Source: JAFECT01 sp963838235
GTDB lineage: Bacteria; Pseudomonadota; Alphaproteobacteria; Caulobacterales; Caulobacteraceae
Length of the DNA stretch: 64,000 nucleotides
Direction: 5' to 3'
NCBI GenBank assembly: GCA_963838235.1
Contig: CAWIQJ010000005.1
Span: 1,178,001-1,242,000 of the forward strand
The notes under the pieces are model-generated. The model searched no databases, was not told where the DNA came from, and worked only from the letters and a program-made list of their open reading frames with translations. Position 1 is the stretch's first letter, and each line of letters starts with the position of its first letter. The translations under genes were made by a program, and so were the position numbers. Of this stretch, positions 1-8,760 are shown piece by piece.

Positions 1-621
1 ACATCGAGGCGACGCCGGAATGTTCGACCCGCGCCCTGGACGAAGCCGACATCTGCTTCCTGTTCGCGCCCGCCTATCACGGCGCCATGCGCCACGTGAC
101 GCCGGTGCGCGCCGAGCTCGGCTTCCGAACGCATCTTCAACGTCATGGGCCCGCTGTCCAATCCGGCCGGCGCCAAGCGTCAGGTCGTCGGCGTCTACGA
201 CCCGGCCCTGGTCGAGCCGCTGTGCGAGGTACTGGGCCGCTTGGGTGCGACCCATGCCTGGGTGGTGCACGGCTCGGGTCTCGACGAACTGACCACCACC
301 GGGCCCACCGAAGTCGCCGAATGGAAGGACGGGCGCGTCAATTTGTTCAGCATCACGCCCGAGGAAGTCGGCCTACCGCGCGTGGACCTGAAGGACCTGC
401 GCGGCGGCGATGCGGAGAAGAACGCGCGCGCCCTGCGCGGCCTGCTCGGCGGCAAGAAGAGCGCCTACCGCGACGTGGTGCTGTTGTCGGCCGCCGCGAT
501 CTTTGTCGTCGCCGACCGCGCGCCGACGCTCACCGACGGCCTGGCGCTCGCGGCCTGGTCGGTCGACGAGGGCCGCGCCCAGGCGGCGCTCGACAAGCTG
601 GTCGAGATTTCCAACGCGTGA
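1..621 (+). CDS. trpD: Anthranilate phosphoribosyltransferase, C-terminal part
   Basis: Transfers phosphoribosyl from PRPP to anthranilate, the second step of tryptophan synthesis, in the cytoplasm. The gene runs in from the left edge, so only about 206 of the usual 340 residues are present. Visible family landmarks are FAPAYHGAMRHV, RTIFNVMGPLSNPAGAKRQ (after correction) and HGSGLDELTTTGPTEV. The reading frame changes near 128-132, where one extra base separates the frame starting at base 3 from the frame that ends at 621. The last four bases overlap the trpC start, so the two are translationally coupled. The identity is secure; the frameshift is probably a sequence error. Confidence 0.93.
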
Positions 622-1413
622 CCGACACCCTCGCGAAGATCGCCGCCTACAAGCGCGAGGACGTCGCCGCACGAAAGTCAGCCTGCCCCCAGGCCGAGAT
701 CGACCGCGTGGCCTTCGCCGCCGCGCCGCCTCGCGGATTCCGCCGCGCGCTGGAGGACGGCGCGCGCCCGGGCCGTCTTGCCCTTATCGCCGAGATCAAG
801 AAGGCGAAGTCCGTCGCGCGGTCTGATCCGCGAGGACTTCGATCCGGCGGCGCTGGCGCGCGCCTACGCCGCCGGCGGCGCATCGTGCCTGTCCGTGCTC
901 ACCGACACGCCGAGCTTCCAGGGCGCCGACACCTATCTGGCCGCCGCGCGCGACGCGGTCGCCCTGCCGTGCCTGCGCAAAGAGTTCCTGGTCGACCCCT
1001 GGCAGGTGGCCGAAAGCCGCGCGCTCGGCGCCGATGCGATCCTTGTGATCCTGGCCATGGTCGACGATTCGTTGGCGCGCGCGCTCATGAACGAAGCGGC
1101 GCGGTTCGGCATGGACGCGCTGGTCGAGGTGCACGACGATTCGGAAATGGCCCGCGCGAACGTGCTCGAGGCCACTCTGCTGGGCATCAACAACCGCGAT
1201 CTCAGAACGTTCGAAGTCAGCCTCGGTACGACCGAGCGTCTGGCCGTCCAGGCGCCGCGCGGCGCGCTCCTGGTCGCCGAGAGCGGCATCTTCTCGAACG
1301 CCGACGTTGCAAGGGTTTCCGCGGCCGGCGCCACGGCCATGCTGGTGGGTGAAAGCCTCATGCGCCAGGCTGATGTGGAAGCCGCGACGCGGACCCTTTT
1401 GGGCTCAGAATAA
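618..1413 (+). CDS. trpC: Indole-3-glycerol phosphate synthase (frameshifted)
   Basis: Closes the indole ring by converting CdRP to indole-3-glycerol phosphate. It is a single-domain TIM barrel of about 265 residues. The start is the GTG at 618, overlapping the trpD stop as GTGA. Landmarks are LIAEIKKASPSRG (catalytic Lys, after correction), LRKEFLVDPWQV, LVEVHDDSE, GINNRDLRTFEV, AESGIF and the phosphate-binding LVGESLMR near the end. One extra A at 807/808 shifts the frame; removing it restores the SPSRG loop. It is last in the visible trp cluster, followed by the lexA promoter. Confidence 0.93.
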
Positions 1414-1445
1414 GAACCCATCAGGAACCGTCAGACCGCGGTTAC

Positions 1446-1499
1446 TTGACATTAAGAAAGAACACTTACAGAACACCCTCGACAGTTCACGACTTGTTC
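1446..1499 (+). promoter_or_regulatory. lexA promoter with two SOS boxes
   Basis: Two perfect alphaproteobacterial LexA sites lie upstream of lexA. 1460-1474 reads GAAC-ACTTACA-GAAC and 1485-1499 reads GTTC-ACGACTT-GTTC, both fitting GTTC-N7-GTTC on one or other strand. A TTGACA -35 hexamer sits at 1446-1451; no clear -10 is visible. The boxes are 11 to 50 bases upstream of the lexA ATG at 1511, which fits autorepression. The tandem arrangement suggests cooperative or graded control. Confidence 0.88.
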
Positions 1500-1510
1500 C
1501 GAGGTCGCCC

Positions 1511-2207
1511 ATGCTCACCCGCAAGCAGCACGAACTCCTGATGTTCATCCACGAGCGCATCAAGGAGACCGGAGTCTCTCCGTCCTTCGACGAAATGAAG
1601 GAGGCGCTCGATCTCGCGTCGAAGTCGGGCATCCATCGACTGATTACGGCGCTCGAAGAACGCGGGTTCCTGCGGCGGCTGCCGCACCGGGCGCGAGCGC
1701 TCGAGGTGATCAAGCTGCCCGAGCAGGCCACCGCCTCGGCGCCGCCCCGCGGCCGCGCCCCGTTCCGCCCGACCGTGGTCGAAGGCGCCCGACCGCCGGC
1801 CGAAGCCGCTGCCGCCAACGACAGTCGCGATATCCCCGTGCTGGGCAAGATCGCCGCCGGATCGCCGATCGAGGCCATCCAGCAGGAGCGCGACCGCATG
1901 GCCGTTCCGGAAAGCCTGCTGGGTTCCGGCGAGCATTTCATTCTGGAGGTCTCGGGCGACTCCATGATCAACGCCGGCATCCTGGACGGCGACCACGTGG
2001 TCATCCGCCGTTCGGACGAGGCCAATTCGGGCGAGATTGTCGTGGCCCTGGTCATGGGCGAGGAAGCGACTCTGAAGCGGCTGCGCAAAAAGGGCGCGTC
2101 GATCGCGCTCGAGGCCGCCAACCCCGCCTACGAGACCCGCATCTTCGGCCCGGACCAGATCGAGGTTCAGGGCAAGCTGGTCCGCCTGATTCGCCCGCTA
2201 TCACTGA
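1511..2207 (+). CDS. lexA: SOS repressor LexA (3' frameshift)
   Basis: Represses DNA-damage genes until RecA-stimulated self-cleavage. The winged-helix domain is residues 1-65 (MLTRKQHELLMFIHERIKE), followed by a Pro/Ala-rich linker. The S24 peptidase domain has the cleavage site Ala116-Gly117 (GKIAAGSP), nucleophile Ser151 (SGDSMI) and Lys189 (EATLKR). Near 2194-2196 an extra C destroys the expected ending RLIRRYH followed by TGA at 2205-2207. As read, the frame runs on to 2248 with an unrelated tail. I give the corrected end. Two SOS boxes upstream imply autoregulation. Confidence 0.95.
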
Positions 2208-2210
2208 GGT

Positions 2211-3122
2211 TTAGCTGGGCAACCTCAGGGCGACCGGCAGCTCCTTGACGAGGAAGTCGATGAAGGCGCCGACTGCGGGCCTCTGTCCTCGGCGTGAGGT
2301 GAAGACCAGGTGCACGATGCCCTGGACCCGGGTCCAGTCGTCGAGCAGCTGAACCAGTCGGCCCGCGCGCAGCGCCTCGCAACAGACCATCTCGGGCAGG
2401 AAGGCGACACCGATCCCGGCGATCGCCGCCTCCAACAGGACGGTGAAGTCTCCGGCCGAAAGGCGCGGCGTATGCTCCACCACCGCCTCGCGACCATCCG
2501 CGTGCGTCAACCGCCAGACATCCTTGCCGCCACCCTCGAGGTGCCCCAGCGTCGGCAGGGCCTCCAGATCCTGCGGTGTCTGCGGTTCGCCGTGGAGCGC
2601 GGTGAAGCCCGGGCTGGCGACGATCAGCACCCGTTCGCGCCCGAGCACGCGCATTTTCAGCGCGGCGTCGGTGTCCAGCGTGGTGCGCACCCGTAGCGCC
2701 ACATCCACGCCCTCCTCGATAAGTTCGACGCGTCGGTTGGTCACCAGCAGCTGCACCTGGACCTTAGGGTTGGCCGCCAGGAACATTGGAACGATTGAGG
2801 AAAGTCCGGCCGCAGCCATCTGGATCGGCACGCTCGCACGGACCACGCCGCGCGGCTCGACGCCCTGGGCCAGAGCCGCCTCTTCGGCCGACTGCGCCTC
2901 GGCCACCATGGCCTGGGCGTGGCTGAACACCTCCTCACCGGCCTCGGTGACCGCGAAGCGGCGCGTCGACCGCTCCAACAGGCGCACGCCCAGGCTGGTC
3001 TCCAGCCGCGACACCCGCCGGCTCAGGCTCGACTTTGGCTGGCCCAGCGCCCGCGCGGCCGGCGCAAACCCTCGGTGCTGCACCACCGCCGCGAAGGCGG
3101 AGAGGTCGTTGAGGTCCTGCAT
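2211..3122 (-). CDS. LysR-family transcriptional regulator
   Basis: A 303-residue LysR-type regulator. The N-terminal helix-turn-helix (residues about 1-60: LSAFAAVVQHRGFAPAARAL, SLSRRVSRLE, RLLERSTRRF) is followed by a substrate-binding domain with the usual periplasmic-binding-protein fold. It is most like the subgroup that controls quinone or azo-dye reductases. It is divergent from the azoreductase gene at 3263, with an inverted repeat between them, so it most likely regulates that gene and itself. Inducer unknown. Its stop lies three bases beyond the corrected lexA stop. Confidence 0.9.
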   Translation of the reverse strand: MQDLNDLSAFAAVVQHRGFAPAARALGQPKSSLSRRVSRLETSLGVRLLERSTRRFAVTEAGEEVFSHAQAMVAEAQSAEEAALAQGVEPRGVVRASVPIQMAAAGLSSIVPMFLAANPKVQVQLLVTNRRVELIEEGVDVALRVRTTLDTDAALKMRVLGRERVLIVASPGFTALHGEPQTPQDLEALPTLGHLEGGGKDVWRLTHADGREAVVEHTPRLSAGDFTVLLEAAIAGIGVAFLPEMVCCEALRAGRLVQLLDDWTRVQGIVHLVFTSRRGQRPAVGAFIDFLVKELPVALRLPS

Positions 3123-3136
3123 TCGCCCTCCCTTGG

Positions 3137-3156
3137 TCGTTCCAGATGCGGAACGA
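3137..3156. promoter_or_regulatory. Candidate LysR operator
   Basis: A perfect inverted repeat TCGTTCC-N6-GGAACGA lies 14 bases upstream of the lysR start, in the gap to azoR. Another half copy, ATCGTTCCAG, follows at about 3187-3196. This spacing and the divergent genes are typical of LysR autoregulatory and activation sites. Assignment to this regulator is inferred. Confidence 0.55.
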
Positions 3157-3262
3157 TGAGTTGCGAAATCCCTATCTAATTATTCGATCGTTCCAGTTCC
3201 AGATTGGTCCCTGCGCGGCGGCCTTCGCTTTCCGGCCCCAGCGTCCCATTGGAGGTGGGGCC

Positions 3263-3883
3263 ATGAACATTCTGCACATCGATTTCAGCGTTCTCGCCGA
3301 CAACTCGGTCACCCGCGCGCTCAGCGCCCGCCTGACGGAGACCCTGACCGCCGCCAACCCCGGTGCGACCGTCACCTACCGCGACCTCGCCGCCGATCCG
3401 CTCGACCACCTGTCGGGCCACGTCCTGGCCGCCCGCTTCGGCGCCGAGGTCGCCCGCACGCCCGCCCAGGCTGAAGACCTCGCCCGCAGCGAGCGCGCCC
3501 TCGACGACTTCCTGGCCGCCGACGTCGTGGTCATCGGCGCGCCCATGTACAACTTCGCGATCCCCAGTCAGCTGAAGGCCTGGATCGACCGCATCGCCGT
3601 CGCCGGCCGTACCTTCCGCTACACCGACAAGGGCGTGGAAGGCCTGGCGGGCGGACGTAAGGTGATCGTGGTGTCCTCGCGCGGCGGGGTCTATTCCGCC
3701 GGCGCCATGGCCGACTTCGACTTCCAGGAAGCCTATTTGACCCGGCTGTTCGGGTTCCTGGGCGTCACCGACCTCGAATTCGTCCGCGCCGAAGGCGTGA
3801 ACCTCGGTCCGGACCAGAAGGCCCAGGCGGTCGCCGCCGCCCAGGCCGACATCGACGGCCGCGGCCTCCGCGTCGCCGCCTGA
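3263..3883 (+). CDS. azoR: FMN-dependent NADH-azoreductase
   Basis: A flavodoxin-fold NAD(P)H:quinone/azo reductase of 206 residues, cytoplasmic and FMN-dependent. Landmarks are HIDFSVLADNSVTRALS (FMN phosphate loop), GAPMYNFAIPSQLKAWIDR (typical AzoR motif), GRTFRYTDKGVEGL and VVSSRGGVYS. The ATG at 3263 is preceded by GGAGG at 3251-3255. The frame is open further upstream, but that part lacks family similarity. Divergent from the LysR gene and probably controlled by it. A perfect hairpin terminator follows at 3917. Confidence 0.92.
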   Translation: MNILHIDFSVLADNSVTRALSARLTETLTAANPGATVTYRDLAADPLDHLSGHVLAARFGAEVARTPAQAEDLARSERALDDFLAADVVVIGAPMYNFAIPSQLKAWIDRIAVAGRTFRYTDKGVEGLAGGRKVIVVSSRGGVYSAGAMADFDFQEAYLTRLFGFLGVTDLEFVRAEGVNLGPDQKAQAVAAAQADIDGRGLRVAA

Positions 3884-3916
3884 CCCATCACGTCTCCTCC
3901 CCGCGCTAAGCCTCAG

Positions 3917-3942
3917 GCCGGACAGAGAAATCTCTGTCCGGC
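3917..3942. terminator. Bidirectional hairpin between azoR and nitrilase
   Basis: A 12-base perfect inverted repeat GCCGGACAGAGA / TCTCTGTCCGGC with a two-base loop lies between two convergent genes. It is followed by a modest T stretch (TGTTTG). It most likely ends both transcripts. Confidence 0.75.
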
Positions 3943-3951
3943 TGTTTGCGC

Positions 3952-4953
3952 TTATTCGGCCGCGGCTGCGGGCGTGACGGCTGCATCCTCGGCGGCCGAC
4001 TGGCCGGTCGAAACCACCGGTGTCTTCGGGCGCGTGTCCACCTGCAGGCTGAAGACGTCCGGCCTGGCGTAGTGTCCCACGGCGTCGAAGTCGTAGCGGG
4101 CGCGGGTCAGGTCGGCGAGGTCGAGGTCGGCGGTCAGCACCGCTTCGCGGCCATACGCAGGCTCGACGATCAGGGAGCCGAGCGGCCCCGCGATCAGGCT
4201 GCCGCCCCGGATGAGCGGCGCGTCCGGCGACAGGCGGTCAATTGCCGGATAGTCCTGCGGGCAATCGGCGCGCGTCAGGTGCTGCACCGCCGACAGCACG
4301 AAGCAGCGGCCCTCCATGGCGATGTGGCGCATGGTCGAGGTCCAGGTGTCGCGATCGTCGACCGTGGGCGCGCACCAGAGCTGGACGTCCTGGGCGTAGA
4401 GCGCCGTGCGCAGCAGCGGCATCATGTTTTCCCAGCAGATGGCGTAGCCCACCCGGCCCGCCGCCGTGTCGGCGACGCTCAGGGTCGAGCCGTCGCCCTG
4501 CCCCCAGACCACGCGCTCGAGCGCCGTCGGCATCAGCTTGCGCCGCCGGTTCACCAGCCGGCCGTGCGCGTCGAAGTGCAGGACCGCGCAGTAGAGCGTC
4601 GACCCCGCTCGCTCGACCACGCCGGTGACGATCTCGATGGCGTGTTCAGAAGCAATGGCGCCGATCTCGGCGGTCTCGGGCCCCGGGACCGTGATCGCGG
4701 CGTCCGAATAGCGCCGGAACCAGTCGCGCCCCTCGGGCGTGCGCGATCCGAGCTTCACACCGAAATCGAGGCCTTTAGGATAACCCCCGACAAACGCTTC
4801 AGGAAACAGCGCCAGTTTGGCGCCCTTCTGCGCCGCCTCGGCGGCCAGGCGGCGAAGCTTCGCCAGCGTCGCTGGCGTATCGAACAGCACCGAACCGGCC
4901 TGGACCACCGCCACGCGCACGACGCCTGAGAGCGGCTTCGATTGAGTTTCCAT
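3952..4953 (-). CDS. Nitrilase / cyanide hydratase family amidohydrolase
   Basis: Carbon-nitrogen hydrolase of 333 residues, likely converting a nitrile to the carboxylate and ammonia. The catalytic triad is visible: Glu in LALFPEAFVGGYPKG, Lys in RRRKLMPT and Cys in GYAICWENMMPL. The WEN after the Cys and the GGYPKG loop fit true nitrilases rather than amidases. The start is the ATG at 4951-4953 (METQSK), preceded by GGAGGT; longer in-frame extensions have shadow-like composition. The substrate cannot be told. It converges on azoR. Confidence 0.9.
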   Translation of the reverse strand: METQSKPLSGVVRVAVVQAGSVLFDTPATLAKLRRLAAEAAQKGAKLALFPEAFVGGYPKGLDFGVKLGSRTPEGRDWFRRYSDAAITVPGPETAEIGAIASEHAIEIVTGVVERAGSTLYCAVLHFDAHGRLVNRRRKLMPTALERVVWGQGDGSTLSVADTAAGRVGYAICWENMMPLLRTALYAQDVQLWCAPTVDDRDTWTSTMRHIAMEGRCFVLSAVQHLTRADCPQDYPAIDRLSPDAPLIRGGSLIAGPLGSLIVEPAYGREAVLTADLDLADLTRARYDFDAVGHYARPDVFSLQVDTRPKTPVVSTGQSAAEDAAVTPAAAAE

Positions 4954-5065
4954 GGCGTTGCGACCTCCGAATGGCGACCGCAACATGCCCGATTTGCCCG
5001 AGCGGGTTGAGGAAAAGTGCGACGCGGTTTCCCGCCCGCAACCCGCTACACTTATATCGGCCGTC

Positions 5066-7256
5066 TCAGCCCTGGATGCGGCTCCAGGGCCGGTCGCCGC
5101 GAACGTCGGCGCTCCACACGCCCGCCCAGCCCCTCCCGCGCCGCCAGAGCTCGACCGCGCCGCCATGACGGAAGTCGACCCCATCGAGCAGCAGCGCGCC
5201 TGTGCAGGCGTCCGGGACCCGGTCCACGCGGCCGCGCACGATCACCAAGTCGGCCCCGGCGCAGAGGCCGGCGAACCGCTCGTCGGGCGGCGGCTTGTTG
5301 CGCCACCAGCCCGCCACCCGGTACGGGCCGCCGGCGTTCTGCTTGCAGGCGGTACGGTCGCAGTCGAAGCGCTGGTTCAGGGCGGCGTTCGGGTCGGCCG
5401 GGAGCTTCAGGTTGCGGCGCTGGGTCCACATTCCCACGTCGAACTGCTTCACGTCCGGCCGGAGCGGCACAGCGTAAGCTCCTGTTCGGACGGCGGAATT
5501 TGAACCATCGGCGGCAATCCAGATATCCGGCGCGGGAACCCTCGGCCACCAGAACACCGCGCAGGCCAGAGGCAGGCCGAGCCAGCGCAGCTTGCCGCGC
5601 CACAGGCAGGTGAAACACACGCCGAGGAAGGCGACCGGCAAGGCGATGGTCGGCGGACTGGCGATGGTGGTGACCGCGAACGGCAGGCTTGAGACCCACC
5701 GGCCGATGGCGAGCGTCCACTTCAGGCCGAGGTCGGCGACGTAGAGCACCGGTCCGCCCAGCCCCGCGAGCTGGAGCACGGCGCCCAACGCCAGGGCGGG
5801 CATGGTCACGAAGGTGGAGATCGGCATCTCCAGCGCATTGCCGATCACGCCGTAGTTGGCCGTGGTGTTGAACTGGTAGATCGAGAACGGCCCGGTGGCC
5901 GCGCCGGCAACGAAGCTGGCCAGCAGCCCCGCGCCGATCCAGCCCGCCGTCCGCTGCGCCGCGAGGATCGGCCAGGGCGCCGAGATCTCCCGGGATCCGA
6001 TGCGGCCACGCCTCGGCCAGGGCGACCAGGGCCATGGTGGCCGAGAAGGACATCTGGAAGCTCGCACCGACGATCAACTCCGGCCGGAGCAGCAGGACGA
6101 TGAGCGCCGCGATGGCCAGGGCGTTGAAGGTGATCGCCTTGCGATTCAGCAGGATGGCGATGAAAGCTGTGGAGGCGGTTATGGCCGCCCGCTCCGCCGA
6201 CGGCGCTGCGCCCGACATCAGCAGATAGACCGCGACCGTGACCAGGCCCGCCCCGGCGGCGACCTTCTTGCCGTTCACCCGCAGCGCCAGCCACGGCCAG
6301 GCCGCGACCAGCAGCCGGGTCAGGAAGAACACGAAGCCGGCGACGATACCCATGTGCAGGCCGCCGATCGCCAGCAGGTGCGCCAGGCCGGCGTCACGCA
6401 TGGCGTTGCGCTGTTCCTCCGACAGGTAGTTGTCCTCGCCCGTGGTCATGGCGACGGCGGGACCGGCTTCGTCGGGCCCGACGGCAGCGGCGATCTTCTG
6501 CGCCAGCGACCAGCGCCAACGGTTCACCGCCATGGCGGCGCGCAGACGCCAGGGCGGCTCGCCCAAGCCGTACGCCGGTTCGGTTGCGCCCAGCGCCAGG
6601 CCGACGCCGCCGAGGCTCTTGAAATAGAAGTCGCGCGGAAAGTCGTGGGCGCCCGGGCTGGAAGGCGGCGGCGGTGGATCAAGAATGGCGCGGACCCGGA
6701 TCGGCGACCCCGGCGCGGGCGCTTTGCCCTGCAGCACCATACGGATGCGGATCGGCGTCTGGGCGGGCGTCAGCTTGTCGATCCAGGCCGGCGCGATGAC
6801 CACCTTTTCGCCGCGCGCGCCGGCCCCGGCGAGGTCGACCACCCAGCCCTCGATGGTGGTCATGCCGAGGTTCGGCTGGACGATCGGCGCAGCCACCGCG
6901 TCGGTCCGCCATTTGGCCATGGCGCACCCGCACGCCATCACCGCGACCAGCGCGGCTAGATAGGCCGCGCGCCGGGGCGCGAACCGGCCGGCGGCAAACG
7001 CCAGGGCGATGGCTGCCGCCGCGACCGCATAGACCAACCAGGCGGCCGGCTCGCTCATCAGCTTGAAATAAATCCCACAGCCGGCGCCGAAGGCGACCGC
7101 GCTCCACAGGACCCACCGGTGCGCCTGCAGATCGACCTGGGCGCGGAGCCAGCCCGGAGCGGCCCGAACGCGGTCGGCGAAGCGGAGGCGGCTAGGCGCG
7201 GCCGCGACGCGCGCTATAACCGCGCCGTCCTCTCCCGCATCCAGATCGATGGCCAC
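5066..7256 (-). CDS. comEC: ComEC/Rec2-type DNA uptake channel (frameshifted)
   Basis: Inner-membrane competence protein that moves single-stranded DNA into the cytoplasm. Residues about 30-200 carry an N-terminal DUF4131-like region with several membrane helices. The ComEC core follows (AHLLAIGGLHMGIVAGF, MSGAAPSAERAAITAS, VGASFQMSFSATMALVALAEAW), then more helices. The tail ends RGDRPWS and resembles a metallo-beta-lactamase domain without the HxHxDH metal motif. An extra base near 5990-6005 shifts the frame. The start is uncertain: GTG at 7256 would overlap the divergent gltX start by eight bases. Confidence 0.85.
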
Positions 7257-8697
7257 GCCCCCAGTCCCCCAAACCCCGTCCGACTCCGCGCCGGTGGTCA
7301 CGCGCTTCGCGCCGTCCCCCACCGGCTATCTACATATAGGCGGCGCCCGCACCGCACTTTTCAACTGGCTGTATGCGAAAGGCCGCGGCGGCAAGTTCCT
7401 GTTGCGTATCGAGGACACCGACCGCGAGCGCTCCACCGAGGCCGCCGTCCAGGCCATTTTCGACGGTTTGAACTGGCTGGGCCTCCAGGCTGACGAGACC
7501 CCGGTCTTCCAGTTCTCCCGCGTCGAGCGGCATCGTGAGGCGGTCGAAGCGTTACTCGCCCGCGGCGGGGCCTATCGCGACTGGATGACGCCCGAGGAGG
7601 TCCAGGCCGAACGCGACGCGGCCAAGGCCGAGGGACGACGGTTCCGGTCGCCCTGGCGCGAGCGCACACCCACCCACAACATGATCGCCCAACCGCACGT
7701 GGTTCAATTCAAAGGCCCGCTCGAGGGCGAGACCTTGGTCGATGACCTGGTCCAGGGCGAGGTGCGGTGGAAGAACAAGGACCTCGACGACCTCATCATC
7801 CTGCGCTCGGACGGCGCCCCCACCTACAATTTCGCCGTGGTGGTCGATGACCACGACATGGCGGTGACCCACGTCATCCGCGGCGACGACCACCTGAACA
7901 ACGCCGCGCGGCAGAGCCTGATCTATGACGCCCTGGGCTGGACCAAGCCGCGGTTCGCGCACATCCCGCTGATCCACGGTCCCGACGGGGCCAAGCTGTC
8001 CAAGCGCCACGGCGCGCAGGCGGTCGGCGACTACGCCGACATGGGCTACCTGCCTGAGGCCATGCGCAACTATCTGACCCGGCTGGGTTGGGGACACGGC
8101 GACGAGGAGATCTTCTCCGACGACCAAGCGATCCAGTGGTTCGACGTGAAGGACGTGGGTCGTGCGCCCGCGCGCCTCGACTTCGACAAGCTGGCCCATG
8201 TGAACGCCCACTGGATGCGCCTGGCCGACGACGCGCGCCTCGCCGAACTGGCTGTCCAGGCGTTGGAGCGGAAGGGCGCGCTGGGCGCCCGCGACGCGAC
8301 GCTGGCGCGGCTGACCCGGGCCATGCCGGTACTGAAGGACCGCGCCAAGACAACGGTCGAGCTGGCCGACCCGGCGGCCGCCTTCGTCCTGAAGCAGCGT
8401 CCGCTGACCCTTGACGACAAGACCCTGGCGGTCCTCGCCGATGGCGAGACCCGGCCGCGCCTGCAGCGACTGTTCGAGCGCCTGAGCCTGTTTAAGAGTT
8501 GGGACGTTTTCGCCCTGGAAACCGAACTGAAAGCCTTTGCAGGGCATGAAGGTATCGGGATGGGCAAGATCGGACCTGGCCTGCGTGGCGTCCTGGCGGG
8601 CGGGTCGCCGGCCCCGGACCTAGCCAAGACCCTGGCGGCGCTGGGCCGCGAGGAAAGCCTCGGACGCCTGGCCGACGCCCTGTCAAGCAATGGTTAA
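7249..8697 (+). CDS. gltX: Glutamate--tRNA ligase
   Basis: Class I aminoacyl-tRNA synthetase charging tRNA-Glu (482 residues). The HIGH-type signature is in FAPSPTGYLHIGGARTALF (residues about 19-37) and the KMSKS-type signature is KLSKRHG (about 250). RIEDTDRERST is the conserved nucleotide-side loop. The C-terminal anticodon-binding helical domain is complete to the stop at 8697. The ATG at 7249 begins the conserved N-terminal extension. It is divergent from comEC with essentially no spacer, so both promoters must lie inside the neighbouring coding sequence. Confidence 0.95.
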   Translation: MATPPVPQTPSDSAPVVTRFAPSPTGYLHIGGARTALFNWLYAKGRGGKFLLRIEDTDRERSTEAAVQAIFDGLNWLGLQADETPVFQFSRVERHREAVEALLARGGAYRDWMTPEEVQAERDAAKAEGRRFRSPWRERTPTHNMIAQPHVVQFKGPLEGETLVDDLVQGEVRWKNKDLDDLIILRSDGAPTYNFAVVVDDHDMAVTHVIRGDDHLNNAARQSLIYDALGWTKPRFAHIPLIHGPDGAKLSKRHGAQAVGDYADMGYLPEAMRNYLTRLGWGHGDEEIFSDDQAIQWFDVKDVGRAPARLDFDKLAHVNAHWMRLADDARLAELAVQALERKGALGARDATLARLTRAMPVLKDRAKTTVELADPAAAFVLKQRPLTLDDKTLAVLADGETRPRLQRLFERLSLFKSWDVFALETELKAFAGHEGIGMGKIGPGLRGVLAGGSPAPDLAKTLAALGREESLGRLADALSSNG

Positions 8698-8760
8698 CGA
8701 ACGTATATAACCCATCGACTGCGGCCCTCCCCGGCCGGCCCCCAAGTCAGGAACTGCACC

